DNA of 64,000 bases from Magnetospirillum molischianum DSM 120 (GCF_000294655.1 NZ_CAHP01000009.1:6059-70058); one strand, 5' to 3'. Counted from the stretch's first letter, positions 33,047 through 43,310 are shown. The notes: generated by a model not told the origin, from the sequence alone. Numbers and translations are program-made.

Positions 33047-35848
33047 TCAGTGGGCCTCGTCCCAACTGGCGGCGGCGGCGGCCTCGACCAGCAGCGGCAC
33101 CGACAGGGTAGCGGCTCCTTCCATCACCCGCCGAACGATGGCGATGGTAGCCTCGGCCTCGGCTTCGGGCGCTTCGAGAACCAGTTCGTCATGAACCTGG
33201 AGCAACAGCTGCGCCGCCAACCCAGCCTCGGCCAGCGCGGCGGGAAGCCGGATCATCGCCCGTTTGATGATATCGGCGGCTCCCCCCTGAATCGGCCCAT
33301 TGATTGCGGCACGTTCGGCAAAAGCGCGAACGGCGGCGTTCTTGTCCTTGATCCCAGGCGTAAAGACCTTGCGGCCGAACGGGGTGCGAACAAAACCAAA
33401 GGCACGCGCCTCTTCCTTGGTCTGCTCCATGAAGGCGCGGATTTCAGGATAACGGCCGAAATAAGCATCGATATAAGCCTTGGCCTCGCCCTGGGGGATG
33501 CTCAATTGCGCCGCCAGACCGAATGGACTGATCCCATAGATGATGCCGAAATTGATCGCCTTGGCACGGCGACGCAGAGAGGAATCGACCTCCTCCAGCG
33601 GCACCCCGAACACCTGCGACGCGGTGATGGCGTGGATATCGCGACCCTCGGCAAAGGCGGTGCGCAGCCCCTCGATCCCGGCGACATGGGCGACCAGCCG
33701 CAGTTCGATCTGGGAATAATCGGCCGAAATCAGGCAAAAGCCCGGCTTGGCGATAAAGGCGCGGCGGATCTTGCGCCCCTCCTCGGTTCGAATCGGGATG
33801 TTCTGGAGGTTAGGATCGGACGAGGACAACCGGCCGGTGGTGGTCGCCGCCAGGGAGAAGCTGGTATGAACCCGCCCCGTCGCCGGATTGATCTGAGCGA
33901 CCAGGGCATCTGTATACGTGCTCTTCAACTTGGCAAGCTGACGCCAGTCGAGCAGGCGCGCCGGAAGCGGATGCAACGGAGCCAAATCTTCCAGAATGTC
34001 GGCACCCGTCGCCCATTGGCCGCTCTTGGTCTTCTTGCCACCGGGCAGATTCAGGGTCTCAAACAGCACCTTGCCCAATTGCTGGGGCGAGCCAAGATTG
34101 AAGGGCTCGCCACCGTTCAGAGCGATCACCTCCGCTTCGAGAGCGGCGAGACGACGGCCGAAATCTTCTGACAACGATTGCAGGAAAGGACGATCGACCT
34201 GGAGGCCAGCCCGCTCCATCGCGACGATCACCGGAACCAGCGGCCGTTCCAGCGTCTCGTAGACCTCAACCATTTTCTCAGCAAGCAGACGCGGCTTCAG
34301 AAACTGGTGGAGGCGTAACGTGACGTCGGCATCCTCGGCGGCATAATCCCGTGCTTTTTCAAGGGGAACCCGGTCGAAGGTAATCTGAGACCTCCCGGTT
34401 CCGCACACTTCGGAGAAGCTGATATTGGTGTGACCGAGATGCAATCGCGCCAGTTCGTCCAGCCCATGGCCGTGACTGGCCCCGTCCAGGACATAAGACA
34501 ACAGCATGGTGTCGTCGATCGGAGTGACGGAAACACCAAGACTGGCAAACACCTGCATGTCGTATTTGATGTTATGGCCGACCTTGAGAACCGACGGGTC
34601 GGACAGCAAGGGGGTCAGCCGCTCCAAAGTCTGCTCGACCGGAATCGGCTTCGGCCCACTGTTGCCGTTGTCCGCGCTGTCGCCGAAATCGAGGCTGCCC
34701 TGCGCTGCGGGAGCCGTGTGGATCACCGGGATATAGCAGGCCCGCCCCGGCGCAACCGCCAGCGACACGCCAACCAGACGGGCGCGCATCGAATCGAGTG
34801 AATCCGTCTCGGTGTCGAAACCGACGATCCCGGCCTCAATCGCCTCGGCGATCCAGCGGTCAAGGGCGTCCAGGCTAAGGACCAGTTCATAGCCATCGCG
34901 ACTCAATCCCCCCGCCGGAGCGGCGACCGGCGCTTCCGTCACCGCAGCCGCAGCCACAGCCGCGCGCGGCGGAGCCTTGAGATTGAGACGGTTGATCAGG
35001 GACCGGAACCCCTGCTCGGCCAGGAAGGCGGCAAGACGCTCGGGCACCAACGGCCGAACCGCCAGCGCCGCCAGCGGCTCGGGCAAATCCATGTCGTCAC
35101 GCAGCCGCACCAGATCGCGCGACAAGCGCGCCATCGCAGCATTGTCGAGCAGAGTCTGGCGGCGCTTGGGCTGCTTGATCTCGGCGGCACGAGTCAGCAA
35201 GGACTCGAGATCGCCATACTCTTCAATAAGTTGAGCGGCTGTCTTGACACCAATCCCCGGAACGCCGGGCACATTGTCGGCGGCATCGCCGCACAGCGCC
35301 TGAACATCGACCACCCGATCCGGCGCGACCCCGAATTTCTCGAAGACTTCGGCTACGCCGATGGTCCGATTCTTCATCGGATCGAACATCGAAACATGCT
35401 CGCCGACAAGCTGCATCAGATCCTTATCAGACGACACGATCGTCACTTGCGCGCCCTCGGCCGTCGCGGCACAGGCATAAGCGGCGATTAGATCGTCTGC
35501 CTCGAATCCTTCCATCTCGATGCAAGCGACATCGAACGCCCGCACCGCCTCACGCACCAACGGGAATTGCGGCACCAATTCCTCGGGCGGCGGCGGACGC
35601 TGCGCTTTGTACCCCGGATAAAGATCAGTGCGGAACGTCTTGCGGGAACTATCGAAAATCACCGCGATGTGATCGGCACGGCTATCGTTCAGCAACTTCA
35701 ACAGCATCGTGGTGAAGCCGTAAACGGCATTGACCGGCGTTCCGTCGCCGCGCGTCATCGGCGGCAGGCCATGGAAGGCGCGGAAGATGAAGCCGGAGCC
35801 GTCGATCAGAACGACATGGCGAAGACTGTCGGCAGAGGGTTCGCTCAC
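33047..35848 (-). CDS. polA: DNA polymerase I
   Basis: The protein of about 933 residues has three parts. A 5'-3' exonuclease (LIDGSGFIFRAFHGLPP, QLVGEHVSMFDP, DNVPGVPGIG) is followed by a 3'-5' exonuclease with an intact first motif (VGFDTETDSLD) and YAAEDADVT, then the family A polymerase domain (SADYSQIELRLVAHVAG, FGIIYGISPFGLA, LLQVHDELVLE). It works in Okazaki fragment maturation and repair. A GTG start at 35848 is preferred because it lies five bases after the stop of the upstream zinc-ribbon gene; a longer frame would overlap that gene. Confidence 0.95.
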   Translation of the reverse strand: MSEPSADSLRHVVLIDGSGFIFRAFHGLPPMTRGDGTPVNAVYGFTTMLLKLLNDSRADHIAVIFDSSRKTFRTDLYPGYKAQRPPPPEELVPQFPLVREAVRAFDVACIEMEGFEADDLIAAYACAATAEGAQVTIVSSDKDLMQLVGEHVSMFDPMKNRTIGVAEVFEKFGVAPDRVVDVQALCGDAADNVPGVPGIGVKTAAQLIEEYGDLESLLTRAAEIKQPKRRQTLLDNAAMARLSRDLVRLRDDMDLPEPLAALAVRPLVPERLAAFLAEQGFRSLINRLNLKAPPRAAVAAAAVTEAPVAAPAGGLSRDGYELVLSLDALDRWIAEAIEAGIVGFDTETDSLDSMRARLVGVSLAVAPGRACYIPVIHTAPAAQGSLDFGDSADNGNSGPKPIPVEQTLERLTPLLSDPSVLKVGHNIKYDMQVFASLGVSVTPIDDTMLLSYVLDGASHGHGLDELARLHLGHTNISFSEVCGTGRSQITFDRVPLEKARDYAAEDADVTLRLHQFLKPRLLAEKMVEVYETLERPLVPVIVAMERAGLQVDRPFLQSLSEDFGRRLAALEAEVIALNGGEPFNLGSPQQLGKVLFETLNLPGGKKTKSGQWATGADILEDLAPLHPLPARLLDWRQLAKLKSTYTDALVAQINPATGRVHTSFSLAATTTGRLSSSDPNLQNIPIRTEEGRKIRRAFIAKPGFCLISADYSQIELRLVAHVAGIEGLRTAFAEGRDIHAITASQVFGVPLEEVDSSLRRRAKAINFGIIYGISPFGLAAQLSIPQGEAKAYIDAYFGRYPEIRAFMEQTKEEARAFGFVRTPFGRKVFTPGIKDKNAAVRAFAERAAINGPIQGGAADIIKRAMIRLPAALAEAGLAAQLLLQVHDELVLEAPEAEAEATIAIVRRVMEGAATLSVPLLVEAAAAASWDEAH

Positions 35849-35853
35849 TGTGC

Positions 35854-36054
35854 TCAATGCCCCCGGCCGTGCGAAGCGCCAGCGGCCAGGATGAATTCCC
35901 GCGAGCAATAGGGGCAGACCGCGCTGCCGCCTTCGGGAATGTCGAGGAAGACGCGGGGATGGCCCAGGCCAGAGGAGACATCGCCGTCACAGGCGACAGG
36001 AGTGGAGGAAACGGTCACGGCCTCGGTCAACGAGGTGGATTCACGGGCAAGCAT
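35854..36054 (-). CDS. CHCC zinc-finger domain protein
   Basis: The 66-residue protein has the zf-CHCC pattern: Cys22, His32, Cys47 and Cys50 in ACDGDVSSGLGHPRVFL and AVCPYCSREF. The fold is related to mitochondrial complex I subunit NDUFS6. In alphaproteobacteria such proteins are often genomically separate from nuo genes; the role is unclear. It is directly upstream of polA on the same strand (5 bp gap), so the two are probably co-transcribed. Confidence 0.85.
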   Translation of the reverse strand: MLARESTSLTEAVTVSSTPVACDGDVSSGLGHPRVFLDIPEGGSAVCPYCSREFILAAGASHGRGH

Positions 36055-36118
36055 GGCAGGAGACCCCGATATCGGTCGGTGGACAGGAACCTAGCCCGGA
36101 TGATACCCATTGACGGCC

Positions 36119-37084
36119 ATGGTTCAAACAAACTCTCACTCTGCCGCACCTGCCCCCGCCCTGCCCGACGCTGCTTTGGCCGCCGAGGGGTTGGTCAAGG
36201 TCTATCGCGACGGCAAACGGGCTCTAGACAGCATCTCCCTGTCGGTGCCGCGCGGTTCGTTCTTCGGACTGCTTGGCCCCAACGGCGCGGGCAAGAGCAC
36301 CTTCATCAACATCCTGGCCGGTCTGGTGCTGAAAAGCGCGGGAACGGTACGGGTATGGGATCGCGACATCGACCGCGATCCGCGCGGGGCCAAGGCCGCG
36401 ATCGGCGTGGTGCCACAGGAACTGAACCTCGACGCCTTCTTCACCCCGCGTGAATTGCTCGACGTCCAGGCCGGAATGTACGGCGTGCCAAAGTCCGAAC
36501 GGCGGACGATGGAGATTCTGGATATTGTTGGATTGGCCGACAAGGCGGATTCCTATGCCCGCACCTTGTCGGGCGGGATGCGCCGCCGCCTGTTGGTGGC
36601 CAAGGCGATGGTCCACAATCCACCGATCCTGGTTCTGGACGAACCCACCGCCGGCGTGGATATCGAACTGCGCCAACATCTATGGGAAGCGGTGCGTGGG
36701 ATGAACGAGCGGGGTACCACGATCCTGCTTACCACTCATTACCTCGAAGAAGCCGAGCAATTGTGCGACCGCATCGCGATCATCAATCAGGGACGGCTGG
36801 CGGCGCTCGACACCACCGCCAACCTGCTGAAACGGATCGACGGCAAGGCGTTGCTGATCACGCTCGACCGCGACATTGATGCAGTTCCGCCCGAACTGAC
36901 ACCGTTCGCCCCGGAATTGCGCCCCGGACGCAAGATCGTGATTCGCTACCGCCCCTCAGCGGTTCCAGTCGGACGCATTCTTGACGCCATCGCCGCCGCC
37001 GGATTGAAAATCGCGGACCTGTCAACCGAGGAAACCGACCTCGAAGATATCTTCCTGCAACTGACTTCGTCGAGGCTGACCTGA
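36119..37084 (+). CDS. Orphan ABC transporter ATP-binding protein (ABC-2/YadG-like)
   Basis: The 321-residue protein has Walker A LLGPNGAGKSTF, Q-loop VVPQELNLDAFFTPRE, signature LSGGMRRRLLVAKAM, Walker B ILVLDEPTAGVD and TTHYLEEAEQL. It resembles YadG/NodI-type exporters whose permease (ABC-2) usually follows. Here the next gene is glgA, so no permease partner is adjacent. The C-terminal 80 residues carry the DUF4162-like extension ending DIFLQLTSSRLT. The ATG at 36119 is used; a TTG nine bases upstream is possible. Confidence 0.85.
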   Translation: MVQTNSHSAAPAPALPDAALAAEGLVKVYRDGKRALDSISLSVPRGSFFGLLGPNGAGKSTFINILAGLVLKSAGTVRVWDRDIDRDPRGAKAAIGVVPQELNLDAFFTPRELLDVQAGMYGVPKSERRTMEILDIVGLADKADSYARTLSGGMRRRLLVAKAMVHNPPILVLDEPTAGVDIELRQHLWEAVRGMNERGTTILLTTHYLEEAEQLCDRIAIINQGRLAALDTTANLLKRIDGKALLITLDRDIDAVPPELTPFAPELRPGRKIVIRYRPSAVPVGRILDAIAAAGLKIADLSTEETDLEDIFLQLTSSRLT

Positions 37085-37189
37085 CGGCGGAAACAGAAAG
37101 ACTCGGGTAACCACGCACTCGACCCTGTACGCGATCCGGGCTAGGGTGTGGCCTGGAGGGATCAAACACCCTCCATAAGGGAGGCGGCA

Positions 37190-38665
37190 ATGCGGGTACT
37201 GTTCACGTCTTCGGAAGTCTTTCCCCTGGCTAAAACGGGCGGGCTGGCCGATGTCTCTTCCGCCCTGCCGCTGGCGCTGGCTGAGGCTGGACGCGATGTC
37301 CGGGTTCTGATGCCCGGCTATCCGGCGGCAATGGCGGGACTCGTCGATCGGCACGAACTGAGCCGGCTTGGCGATCCACTGGGAGTCGGCGGGGAAACCA
37401 TCCTGATCGAAGGCCGTCTGAACGGCTCGCATCTGAAAGTATGGCTGCTCGACTGCCCCGTCCTGTACGACCGCGACGGCGGCCCCTATCAGGATTCCCA
37501 GGGCCGCGACTGGCCAGACAACGGACTTCGCTTCGGCCTGCTGTCCTGGGCGGCGGCTCTGCTGTCAACCGATGCCAGCCCGGTCGCCTGGCGGCCTCAT
37601 ATCCTGCATTGCAACGACTGGCAGACCGGATTGGCACCCGCTTGGTTGGCGGCATGGGGACCGGCTAATCGCGCCGGAACCGTGTTCACCATCCACAACA
37701 TCGCCTATCAGGGCCGCTTCGCCCCCGATCTGGTCGCCCGCCTGAGCCTGCCCCCCGAGATGTACGACATCAACGGGTTCGAATATTACGACAATCTGTC
37801 GTTCCTGAAGGCCGGGTTGTTCTATAGCGACCGCTTGACCACGGTCAGCCCACGCTATGCCCGCGAAATTCAAACCCCGGCCTTTGGTTATGGGATGGAA
37901 GGATTGCTGGCCTCCCGCGCCGCCGATTTGACCGGCATCCTCAACGGTGCCGATTATCAGGTCTGGGATACAGGGACCGACCCTCATATCGCCCATCCCT
38001 TCCCGCGCGGCGACGCAACGGGCAAAGCCGCCAACAAAGCGGCATTACTGGAGGAACTGGGGCTTGCCATCCGCCCCGGCGCGCCCCTGCTGGTGGTAGT
38101 TACCCGCCTGACCGAGCAAAAGGGAATGGACCTGCTGCTGGCGGTTCTGCCCGCGATCCTCGGCCTCGGCGCTCAGGTCGCGGTGCTGGGGACCGGCGAC
38201 CACGATCTGGAAGAGGCGTTCAAGGCCGCTGCCGCCGCGCATCCCGATCAGATGGCGGTGCGAATCGGCTATTCCGAGCAAATGGCGCACCGGCTGATGG
38301 CTGGCGGCGACATGCTGCTGATCCCCTCGCGCTTCGAACCGTGCGGACTGACCCAGTTCTACGCTTTCCGCTACGGCACCGTTCCAATCGGCCACGTCAC
38401 CGGCGGACTGGCCGATACCCTGATCGATACCGGCTACGATACCCTGATGACCGGAACCGCCAACGCCTTTGTCTTCGAACATTCCAACGCGGGCGCGTTC
38501 CAGTGGGCAATCGAACGGGCCGTCGCGCTCTTCGCCGATACCGAGCGCTGGCAGCGGATCGTCGAAGCCGGTCTGGCTCAGGATTTCAGTTGGGGCCGCT
38601 CGGCTGAACGCTATCAGGCTCTCTATACCGAGCTGATCACAGCACGGAAGGTTAATCCGGCATGA
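37190..38665 (+). CDS. glgA: Glycogen synthase (ADP-glucose)
   Basis: This GT5 enzyme transfers glucose from ADP-glucose to glycogen. The 491-residue protein has the N-terminal KTGG motif (SEVFPLAKTGGLADV), HCNDWQTGL, VFTIHNIAYQG, and C-domain RLTEQKGMDLLL and PSRFEPCGLTQFYAFRYGTVPIGHVTGGLADTL. The start follows GGGAGG. It overlaps glk by four bases, pairing glucose phosphorylation with polymer storage. No glgB, C or X is in this window. Confidence 0.93.
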   Translation: MRVLFTSSEVFPLAKTGGLADVSSALPLALAEAGRDVRVLMPGYPAAMAGLVDRHELSRLGDPLGVGGETILIEGRLNGSHLKVWLLDCPVLYDRDGGPYQDSQGRDWPDNGLRFGLLSWAAALLSTDASPVAWRPHILHCNDWQTGLAPAWLAAWGPANRAGTVFTIHNIAYQGRFAPDLVARLSLPPEMYDINGFEYYDNLSFLKAGLFYSDRLTTVSPRYAREIQTPAFGYGMEGLLASRAADLTGILNGADYQVWDTGTDPHIAHPFPRGDATGKAANKAALLEELGLAIRPGAPLLVVVTRLTEQKGMDLLLAVLPAILGLGAQVAVLGTGDHDLEEAFKAAAAAHPDQMAVRIGYSEQMAHRLMAGGDMLLIPSRFEPCGLTQFYAFRYGTVPIGHVTGGLADTLIDTGYDTLMTGTANAFVFEHSNAGAFQWAIERAVALFADTERWQRIVEAGLAQDFSWGRSAERYQALYTELITARKVNPA

Positions 38666-39624
38666 CGTCCGAGGTCTCTCTGGTTGCCGATATCGGCGGA
38701 ACCCATGTTCGTTTTGCCCTGGTCAGCGAAGATGGCGTCGTCCGCCCTGAAACCTATCGCTGCGCCGATTACCCCGGCCCGGCCGAAGCGGCCAAGGCCT
38801 ATCTGGCCGAACATAGCGGCGGCACGGCCCCCGTCAGGGGTGCTTTTGCCGTCGCCTCGGTTCTGGGCAACGACCGGGTTGAGCTGACAAACTCGCCCTG
38901 GGCCTTTTCGGTTGAAGAGACCAGCCGTGACCTCGGCCTCGCCCGGCTAGAGATGATCAACGATTTCACCGCAATCGCCCTGGCGGTGCCGCATCTGGAA
39001 CCAGACCATCTGATGACGATCGGCGGCGGAACCGCGCGCGACCGCCACACCATCGCAGTATTAGGGCCAGGAACCGGGCTGGGCGTGTCGGCGCTAGTGC
39101 CCTGCGGGTCGTCGTGGTATCCGCTCGAAGCCGAAGGCGGTCACGTCACCATGGCCGCCGCCAACGCCCGCGAGGCCGCAATCTTGGAGTGGCTGCGGCA
39201 ACGATTCGACCATGTTTCCGCCGAGCGCCTCCTGTCGGGTCAGGGACTGGTCAACCTCTATCAGGCATTGTCGGCGCTGTCGGGCCATCAGGCGGTGTAC
39301 AGCACCCCGGATGTCATCACCAGCCACGGCCTCGACGGTTCGTGCCCAATTTGCCGTGAAACCGTCGAGACCTTTTTCGCGATGCTGGGAACCGTCGCCG
39401 GCAATCTGGCTCTGACTGTTGGTGCTCTGGGCGGAGTCTATCTGGCTGGGGGCATCCTGCCCCGAATGGCCCAGCAGTTCCGCCGGTCGGGCTTCCGCGC
39501 CCGTTTCGAGGCGCATGGCCGTTTCCAGCCCTATCTTGCGGCGGTTCCGACCAGCCTGATCGTCCACCCATTGCCGGCGTTCGTCGGTCTGGCCGCCCTG
39601 GTCCGCTCTGGCGACAAGAGCTGA
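38662..39624 (+). CDS. glk: Glucokinase
   Basis: The 320-residue ASKHA-fold kinase has VADIGGTHVRFALVSEDG (phosphate 1), LEMINDFTAIALAV, GPGTGLGVSALVPC and EAEGGHVTMAA, as in bacterial Glk. It phosphorylates glucose to glucose-6-phosphate with ATP. It overlaps glgA (ATGA) and is probably translationally coupled, with a convergent DUF4337 gene after it. Confidence 0.93.
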   Translation: MTSEVSLVADIGGTHVRFALVSEDGVVRPETYRCADYPGPAEAAKAYLAEHSGGTAPVRGAFAVASVLGNDRVELTNSPWAFSVEETSRDLGLARLEMINDFTAIALAVPHLEPDHLMTIGGGTARDRHTIAVLGPGTGLGVSALVPCGSSWYPLEAEGGHVTMAAANAREAAILEWLRQRFDHVSAERLLSGQGLVNLYQALSALSGHQAVYSTPDVITSHGLDGSCPICRETVETFFAMLGTVAGNLALTVGALGGVYLAGGILPRMAQQFRRSGFRARFEAHGRFQPYLAAVPTSLIVHPLPAFVGLAALVRSGDKS

Positions 39625-39645
39625 ACCACAGCGACCGCCGCGACC

Positions 39646-40251
39646 TTACAAGTGGATCAAGGTCGGCGCTAACCAGCCCAGCAGCGCAAAGCCCAGGCCG
39701 ACCGCACCAAGCCCTCCCGCAGCGAACGCCAGGGCAATGGCTCCGGTCACCGCCGCCGCCGAGCACAGCACGATCGCAATCTGCAACGCGGCAGCGCCAT
39801 ATTCGTAAAGGTGATAGGACGCCAACGCGGTTCGATGCACTTCTTCCGCCGCCTTGGCGCGGGCGGCAAGTTCTTTTCGGCCTTCGTTGGTTTCCGGCTC
39901 GCTGCGATAGCGCTGTGCCGTCGCCCGCCAATCGGTAACCTTCTTCTCCAGCGCTTGAACCGCTGGTTCGGGCAGACCCGTAACGGCAACGGCTTCCAAC
40001 GCGTCGGCGGCCGTTTCCATCGTCGTCATGCGTATGGTCTTGGCCTGGAAGAAGGCCCACAGGTTCGAGGCTTCGATATTCGCGGAAATAGAATTGTTCT
40101 GCGCACTTTTCCCTGCAGCTTCAACAATCGCCAGTAACGCGGCGAGAATGCTGATTGCCACAGCGATCTTACGATTGAGCGAGACCTTCTCTGGATCGTG
40201 ACCGGCGTGAGCGGCTTCGTGTATTGTTTCTTGAGTTTCGTGGACTTCCAT
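39646..40251 (-). CDS. DUF4337 membrane protein
   Basis: The 201-residue protein begins with an acidic/His-rich segment, then NRKIAVAISILAALLAIVEAAGKSAQNNSISANIEASNLWAFFQAKTIRMT, the hallmark of DUF4337. It carries an N-terminal membrane helix and two C-terminal ones (LQIAIVLCSAAAVTGAIALAFAAGG and VGLGFALLGWLAPTLI), with a charged soluble loop between. Function is unknown. It converges on glk. Confidence 0.82.
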   Translation of the reverse strand: MEVHETQETIHEAAHAGHDPEKVSLNRKIAVAISILAALLAIVEAAGKSAQNNSISANIEASNLWAFFQAKTIRMTTMETAADALEAVAVTGLPEPAVQALEKKVTDWRATAQRYRSEPETNEGRKELAARAKAAEEVHRTALASYHLYEYGAAALQIAIVLCSAAAVTGAIALAFAAGGLGAVGLGFALLGWLAPTLIHL

Positions 40252-40366
40252 GGCTGACCTTTTCTTTCAGATCCGCTACCGTAAAATCTCGGCAATCGCA
40301 ATCGATCGCCGCGCCCCCCCCTGTAAGCGGTAGGCGGGGGTCTTTAGGAATCCTTGAGCCTAACCC

Positions 40367-40395
40367 ATTCCCGATGCGTTTCCTTCATCGGGAAT
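40367..40395 (+). other. Perfect 10-bp hairpin upstream of the YciI gene
   Basis: ATTCCCGATG and CATCGGGAAT flank a 9-nt loop, 50 bp before the YciI start. It could be a leader structure or binding site. The 193-bp spacer 40252-40444 also holds a C-run/G-run hairpin near 40313-40341, and no gene. Confidence 0.35.
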
Positions 40396-40444
40396 TAGTA
40401 TTAAAGTCTCTTAGTTCATTTCCGTTTTCCGGAGAACTCATACT

Positions 40445-40720
40445 ATGTTCGTCGTTCGCTGTCAGGACAAGCCCGACCATCAACATGTCAGGCTGGACAA
40501 TCGCTCGGACCACCTCGCCTTTCTCAATGCCCATCTCGAAACGCTGGTCCTGGCCGGTCCGTTGTTGAGCGACGACCGCCAGACGATGATCGGCAGCCTT
40601 CTGGTGTTCAACATCGCCGACCGTGCCGCGCTTGACGCTGTTCTGGCCGCCGACCCCTATGCCAAGGCCGGTCTATTCGAATCGGTCACCGTCACCCCCT
40701 TCAAGAAAGTTCTGCCCTGA
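40445..40720 (+). CDS. YciI-family protein
   Basis: This 91-residue ferredoxin-like-fold protein has the family segments HLAFLNAHLETLVLAGPLLSDD, GSLLVFNIADRAALDAVLAADPYAKAGLFESVTVTPFKKV. Members are small dimers, some enzymatic, mostly of unknown role. The stop shares its A with the next start (TGATG), so it is coupled to the EVE-domain gene. Confidence 0.88.
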   Translation: MFVVRCQDKPDHQHVRLDNRSDHLAFLNAHLETLVLAGPLLSDDRQTMIGSLLVFNIADRAALDAVLAADPYAKAGLFESVTVTPFKKVLP

Positions 40721-41133
40721 TGGCATGGTGGCTGGTCAAGTCCGAGCCGGAAACGTGGTCTTGGGACGACCATGTTCGTGTCGGAACCCAGGCCTGGGAC
40801 GGTGTTCGCAACGCCCAGGCCGCCAGCTACTTAAAGTCCATGACTGTTGGCGACATGGCTTTTTTCTACCATTCGGTCAAAGAGCGGCGAATCGTCGGGC
40901 TGGTTAAGGTGACCGCTCCGGCCCACCCGGACCCAACCGATCCGACCGGGCGCTGGGTTGCCGTCGATTTCACCGCGATCAAAGCGGTGGCGCGGCCGGT
41001 CGATCTGGCTACGATCAAGGCCGTCCCGGAATTGGCGCACCTTGCCCTGGTTCGGCAATCACGCCTGTCTGTCAGCCCGGTTGATGACGAGGCAGCCCGC
41101 CTTATTCTCGCCATGGCTGATGAACCTATTTAA
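40720..41133 (+). CDS. EVE-domain protein (THYN1-like)
   Basis: The 137-residue protein begins MAWWLVKSEPETWSWDDHV and contains GVRNAQAASYLKSMTVGDMAFFYHSVKERRIVGLVKV, matching the EVE/PUA-like domain that in related proteins recognises modified cytosines in DNA or RNA. The role in bacteria is not established. It lies immediately downstream of yciI. Confidence 0.88.
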   Translation: MAWWLVKSEPETWSWDDHVRVGTQAWDGVRNAQAASYLKSMTVGDMAFFYHSVKERRIVGLVKVTAPAHPDPTDPTGRWVAVDFTAIKAVARPVDLATIKAVPELAHLALVRQSRLSVSPVDDEAARLILAMADEPI

Positions 41134-41325
41134 ACTTATCTTTTTTCCCGCGAAAACAAGGTCGAACCAAGTCAATTGGGCAGGGTGGCAACATACCCCC
41201 CAGTCATGCTTGTTTCGCATGGCAGACTCGCACATAATCCAGCCACATAAGAGACGAGGAAACGCCCCGCGCCGGCACCCCACCAGGCGCGGGCCACAAA
41301 CAGAAAAAAGGGAGACTGCCCCGCG

Positions 41326-43260
41326 ATGACCGACGTCTATTCCATTCCCGCCGAGATCGCAAAGTCCGCCTGGATCGATCAAAAGAAATATACCGAATGG
41401 TATGAACGTTCGATCAAAGATCCCGAGGGCTTTTGGGCCGAGCAGGGTAAGCGCCTTGACTGGATTAAGCCATATACTCAGGTCAAGGACGTCTCTTTTA
41501 CCGGCGACGTACATATCCGCTGGTTCCAGGACGGCACTTTGAACGTTGCCGCCAATTGCCTTGATCGCCACCTCGCCACCCGAGGCGACCAGACCGCGAT
41601 CATCTGGGAAGGCGACGATCCCGCCGAATCCGCTCATATCACCTATCGCGACCTGCACGAACGGGTCTGCCGCCTCGCCAACGCCATGACCGATCTGGGC
41701 GTCAAGAAGGGCGAGCGCGTCACCATCTATCTGCCGATGATTCCCGAAGCCGCGGTCGCCATGCTGGCTTGCGCCCGTATCGGCGCAATCCATTCAGTGG
41801 TGTTCGGCGGATTCTCGCCGGATTCGCTGGCCGGACGCATCCAGGATTGCGATTCGTCGCTGCTGATCACTGCCGACGAAGGTCTGCGCGGCGGCCGCAA
41901 GGTGCCGCTGAAAGCCAATGCCGACAAGGCGTTGGAGAGCTGCGGATCGGTCAAGAACGTGATCGTGGTCAAGCGCACCGGCGGCACTGTCGCGATGGAA
42001 GCGGGACGCGACCATTGGTATCAGGATCTGGTCGAGAAAGCGGCCCCCACCCATGTCCCGGCAGAGATCGACGCCGAAGACCCGCTGTTCATCCTCTACA
42101 CCTCCGGTTCGACCGGCAAGCCGAAGGGCGTCCTGCACACGTCGGGCGGTTATCTGCTTTATGCCGCGATCACGCACCAATACGTGTTCGACTATCACGA
42201 CGGCGAGGTCTATTGGTGCACCGCTGACGTCGGTTGGGTCACCGGCCATTCCTACATCGTCTACGGTCCGCTGGCCAACGGTGCCACCACCCTGATGTTC
42301 GAAGGCGTGCCGAACTACCCGACCGTCTCCCGCTTCTGGGATGTGATCGACAAGCACAAGGTCAACATCTTCTACACCGCCCCCACCGCGATCCGCGCCC
42401 TGATGCGCGAGGGCGAAGCTCCGGTCAAGCGCACCAGCCGCGCCAGCCTGCGTCTGCTGGGATCGGTCGGCGAACCGATCAACCCCGAAGCCTGGACCTG
42501 GTACCACCGTGTCGTTGGCGACGATCGTTGCCCGATTGTCGATACTTGGTGGCAGACCGAGACCGGCGGCATCCTGATCACCCCACTCCCCGGTGCGACG
42601 GCACTGAAGCCGGGCTCGGCCACCCTGCCCTTCTTCGGTGTCAAGCCGGTGATGGTCGATGCCGAGGGCAAGATCTTGGAAGGCGCGGTCGAAGGCAATC
42701 TGTGCATCGCCGAATCCTGGCCGGGCCAGATGCGCACGGTCTATGGCGATCACGAGCGCTTCGTCCAGACTTACTTCTCCACCTATAAGGGGATGTACTT
42801 CACTGGTGACGGTGCGCGGCGCGACGAGGATGGCTATTACTGGATCACCGGCCGGGTCGATGACGTTATCAACGTGTCCGGTCACCGCATGGGCACCGCC
42901 GAGGTTGAATCCGCCCTGGTCGCCCATCCAAAGGTCGCCGAGGCCGCCGTCGTCGGCTATCCCCACGAGATCAAGGGACAGGGCATTTACGCCTATGTCA
43001 CCCTGGTCGCCGACGAGGAACCGACCGAGGAACTGCGCAAGGAACTGGTCAATTGGGTCCGCAAGGAAATCGGTCCGATCGCCAGCCCCGACCTGATCCA
43101 ATGGTCACCGGGCCTGCCCAAGACCCGCTCGGGCAAGATCATGCGCCGCATTCTGCGTAAGATCGCCGAGAACCAGCATGACACGCTGGGCGATACCTCG
43201 ACCCTGGCCGACCCCACCGTTGTTGAGGATCTGATCGACAATCGGATGAATCGCGTCTAA
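41326..43260 (+). CDS. acs: Acetyl-CoA synthetase
   Basis: The 644-residue AMP-forming ligase shows [64 protein letters not shown] and the regulatory lysine region [20 protein letters not shown]. It scavenges acetate into acetyl-CoA. The preceding 192-bp spacer (41134-41325) shows no gene. A strong GC palindrome follows. Confidence 0.95.
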   Translation: MTDVYSIPAEIAKSAWIDQKKYTEWYERSIKDPEGFWAEQGKRLDWIKPYTQVKDVSFTGDVHIRWFQDGTLNVAANCLDRHLATRGDQTAIIWEGDDPAESAHITYRDLHERVCRLANAMTDLGVKKGERVTIYLPMIPEAAVAMLACARIGAIHSVVFGGFSPDSLAGRIQDCDSSLLITADEGLRGGRKVPLKANADKALESCGSVKNVIVVKRTGGTVAMEAGRDHWYQDLVEKAAPTHVPAEIDAEDPLFILYTSGSTGKPKGVLHTSGGYLLYAAITHQYVFDYHDGEVYWCTADVGWVTGHSYIVYGPLANGATTLMFEGVPNYPTVSRFWDVIDKHKVNIFYTAPTAIRALMREGEAPVKRTSRASLRLLGSVGEPINPEAWTWYHRVVGDDRCPIVDTWWQTETGGILITPLPGATALKPGSATLPFFGVKPVMVDAEGKILEGAVEGNLCIAESWPGQMRTVYGDHERFVQTYFSTYKGMYFTGDGARRDEDGYYWITGRVDDVINVSGHRMGTAEVESALVAHPKVAEAAVVGYPHEIKGQGIYAYVTLVADEEPTEELRKELVNWVRKEIGPIASPDLIQWSPGLPKTRSGKIMRRILRKIAENQHDTLGDTSTLADPTVVEDLIDNRMNRV

Positions 43261-43286
43261 GTCAGTACCTGAGTAAGGACGGGTAA

Positions 43287-43310
43287 GGCCCGCGAAGCGC
43301 TTCGCGGGCC
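43287..43310. terminator. Perfect 24-bp palindrome after acs
   Basis: GGCCCGCGAAGC directly followed by its complement GCTTCGCGGGCC. The T-run after it is weak (TCATCCTT). Probably terminator-like, but a palindrome without loop could also be a binding site. Confidence 0.65.
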
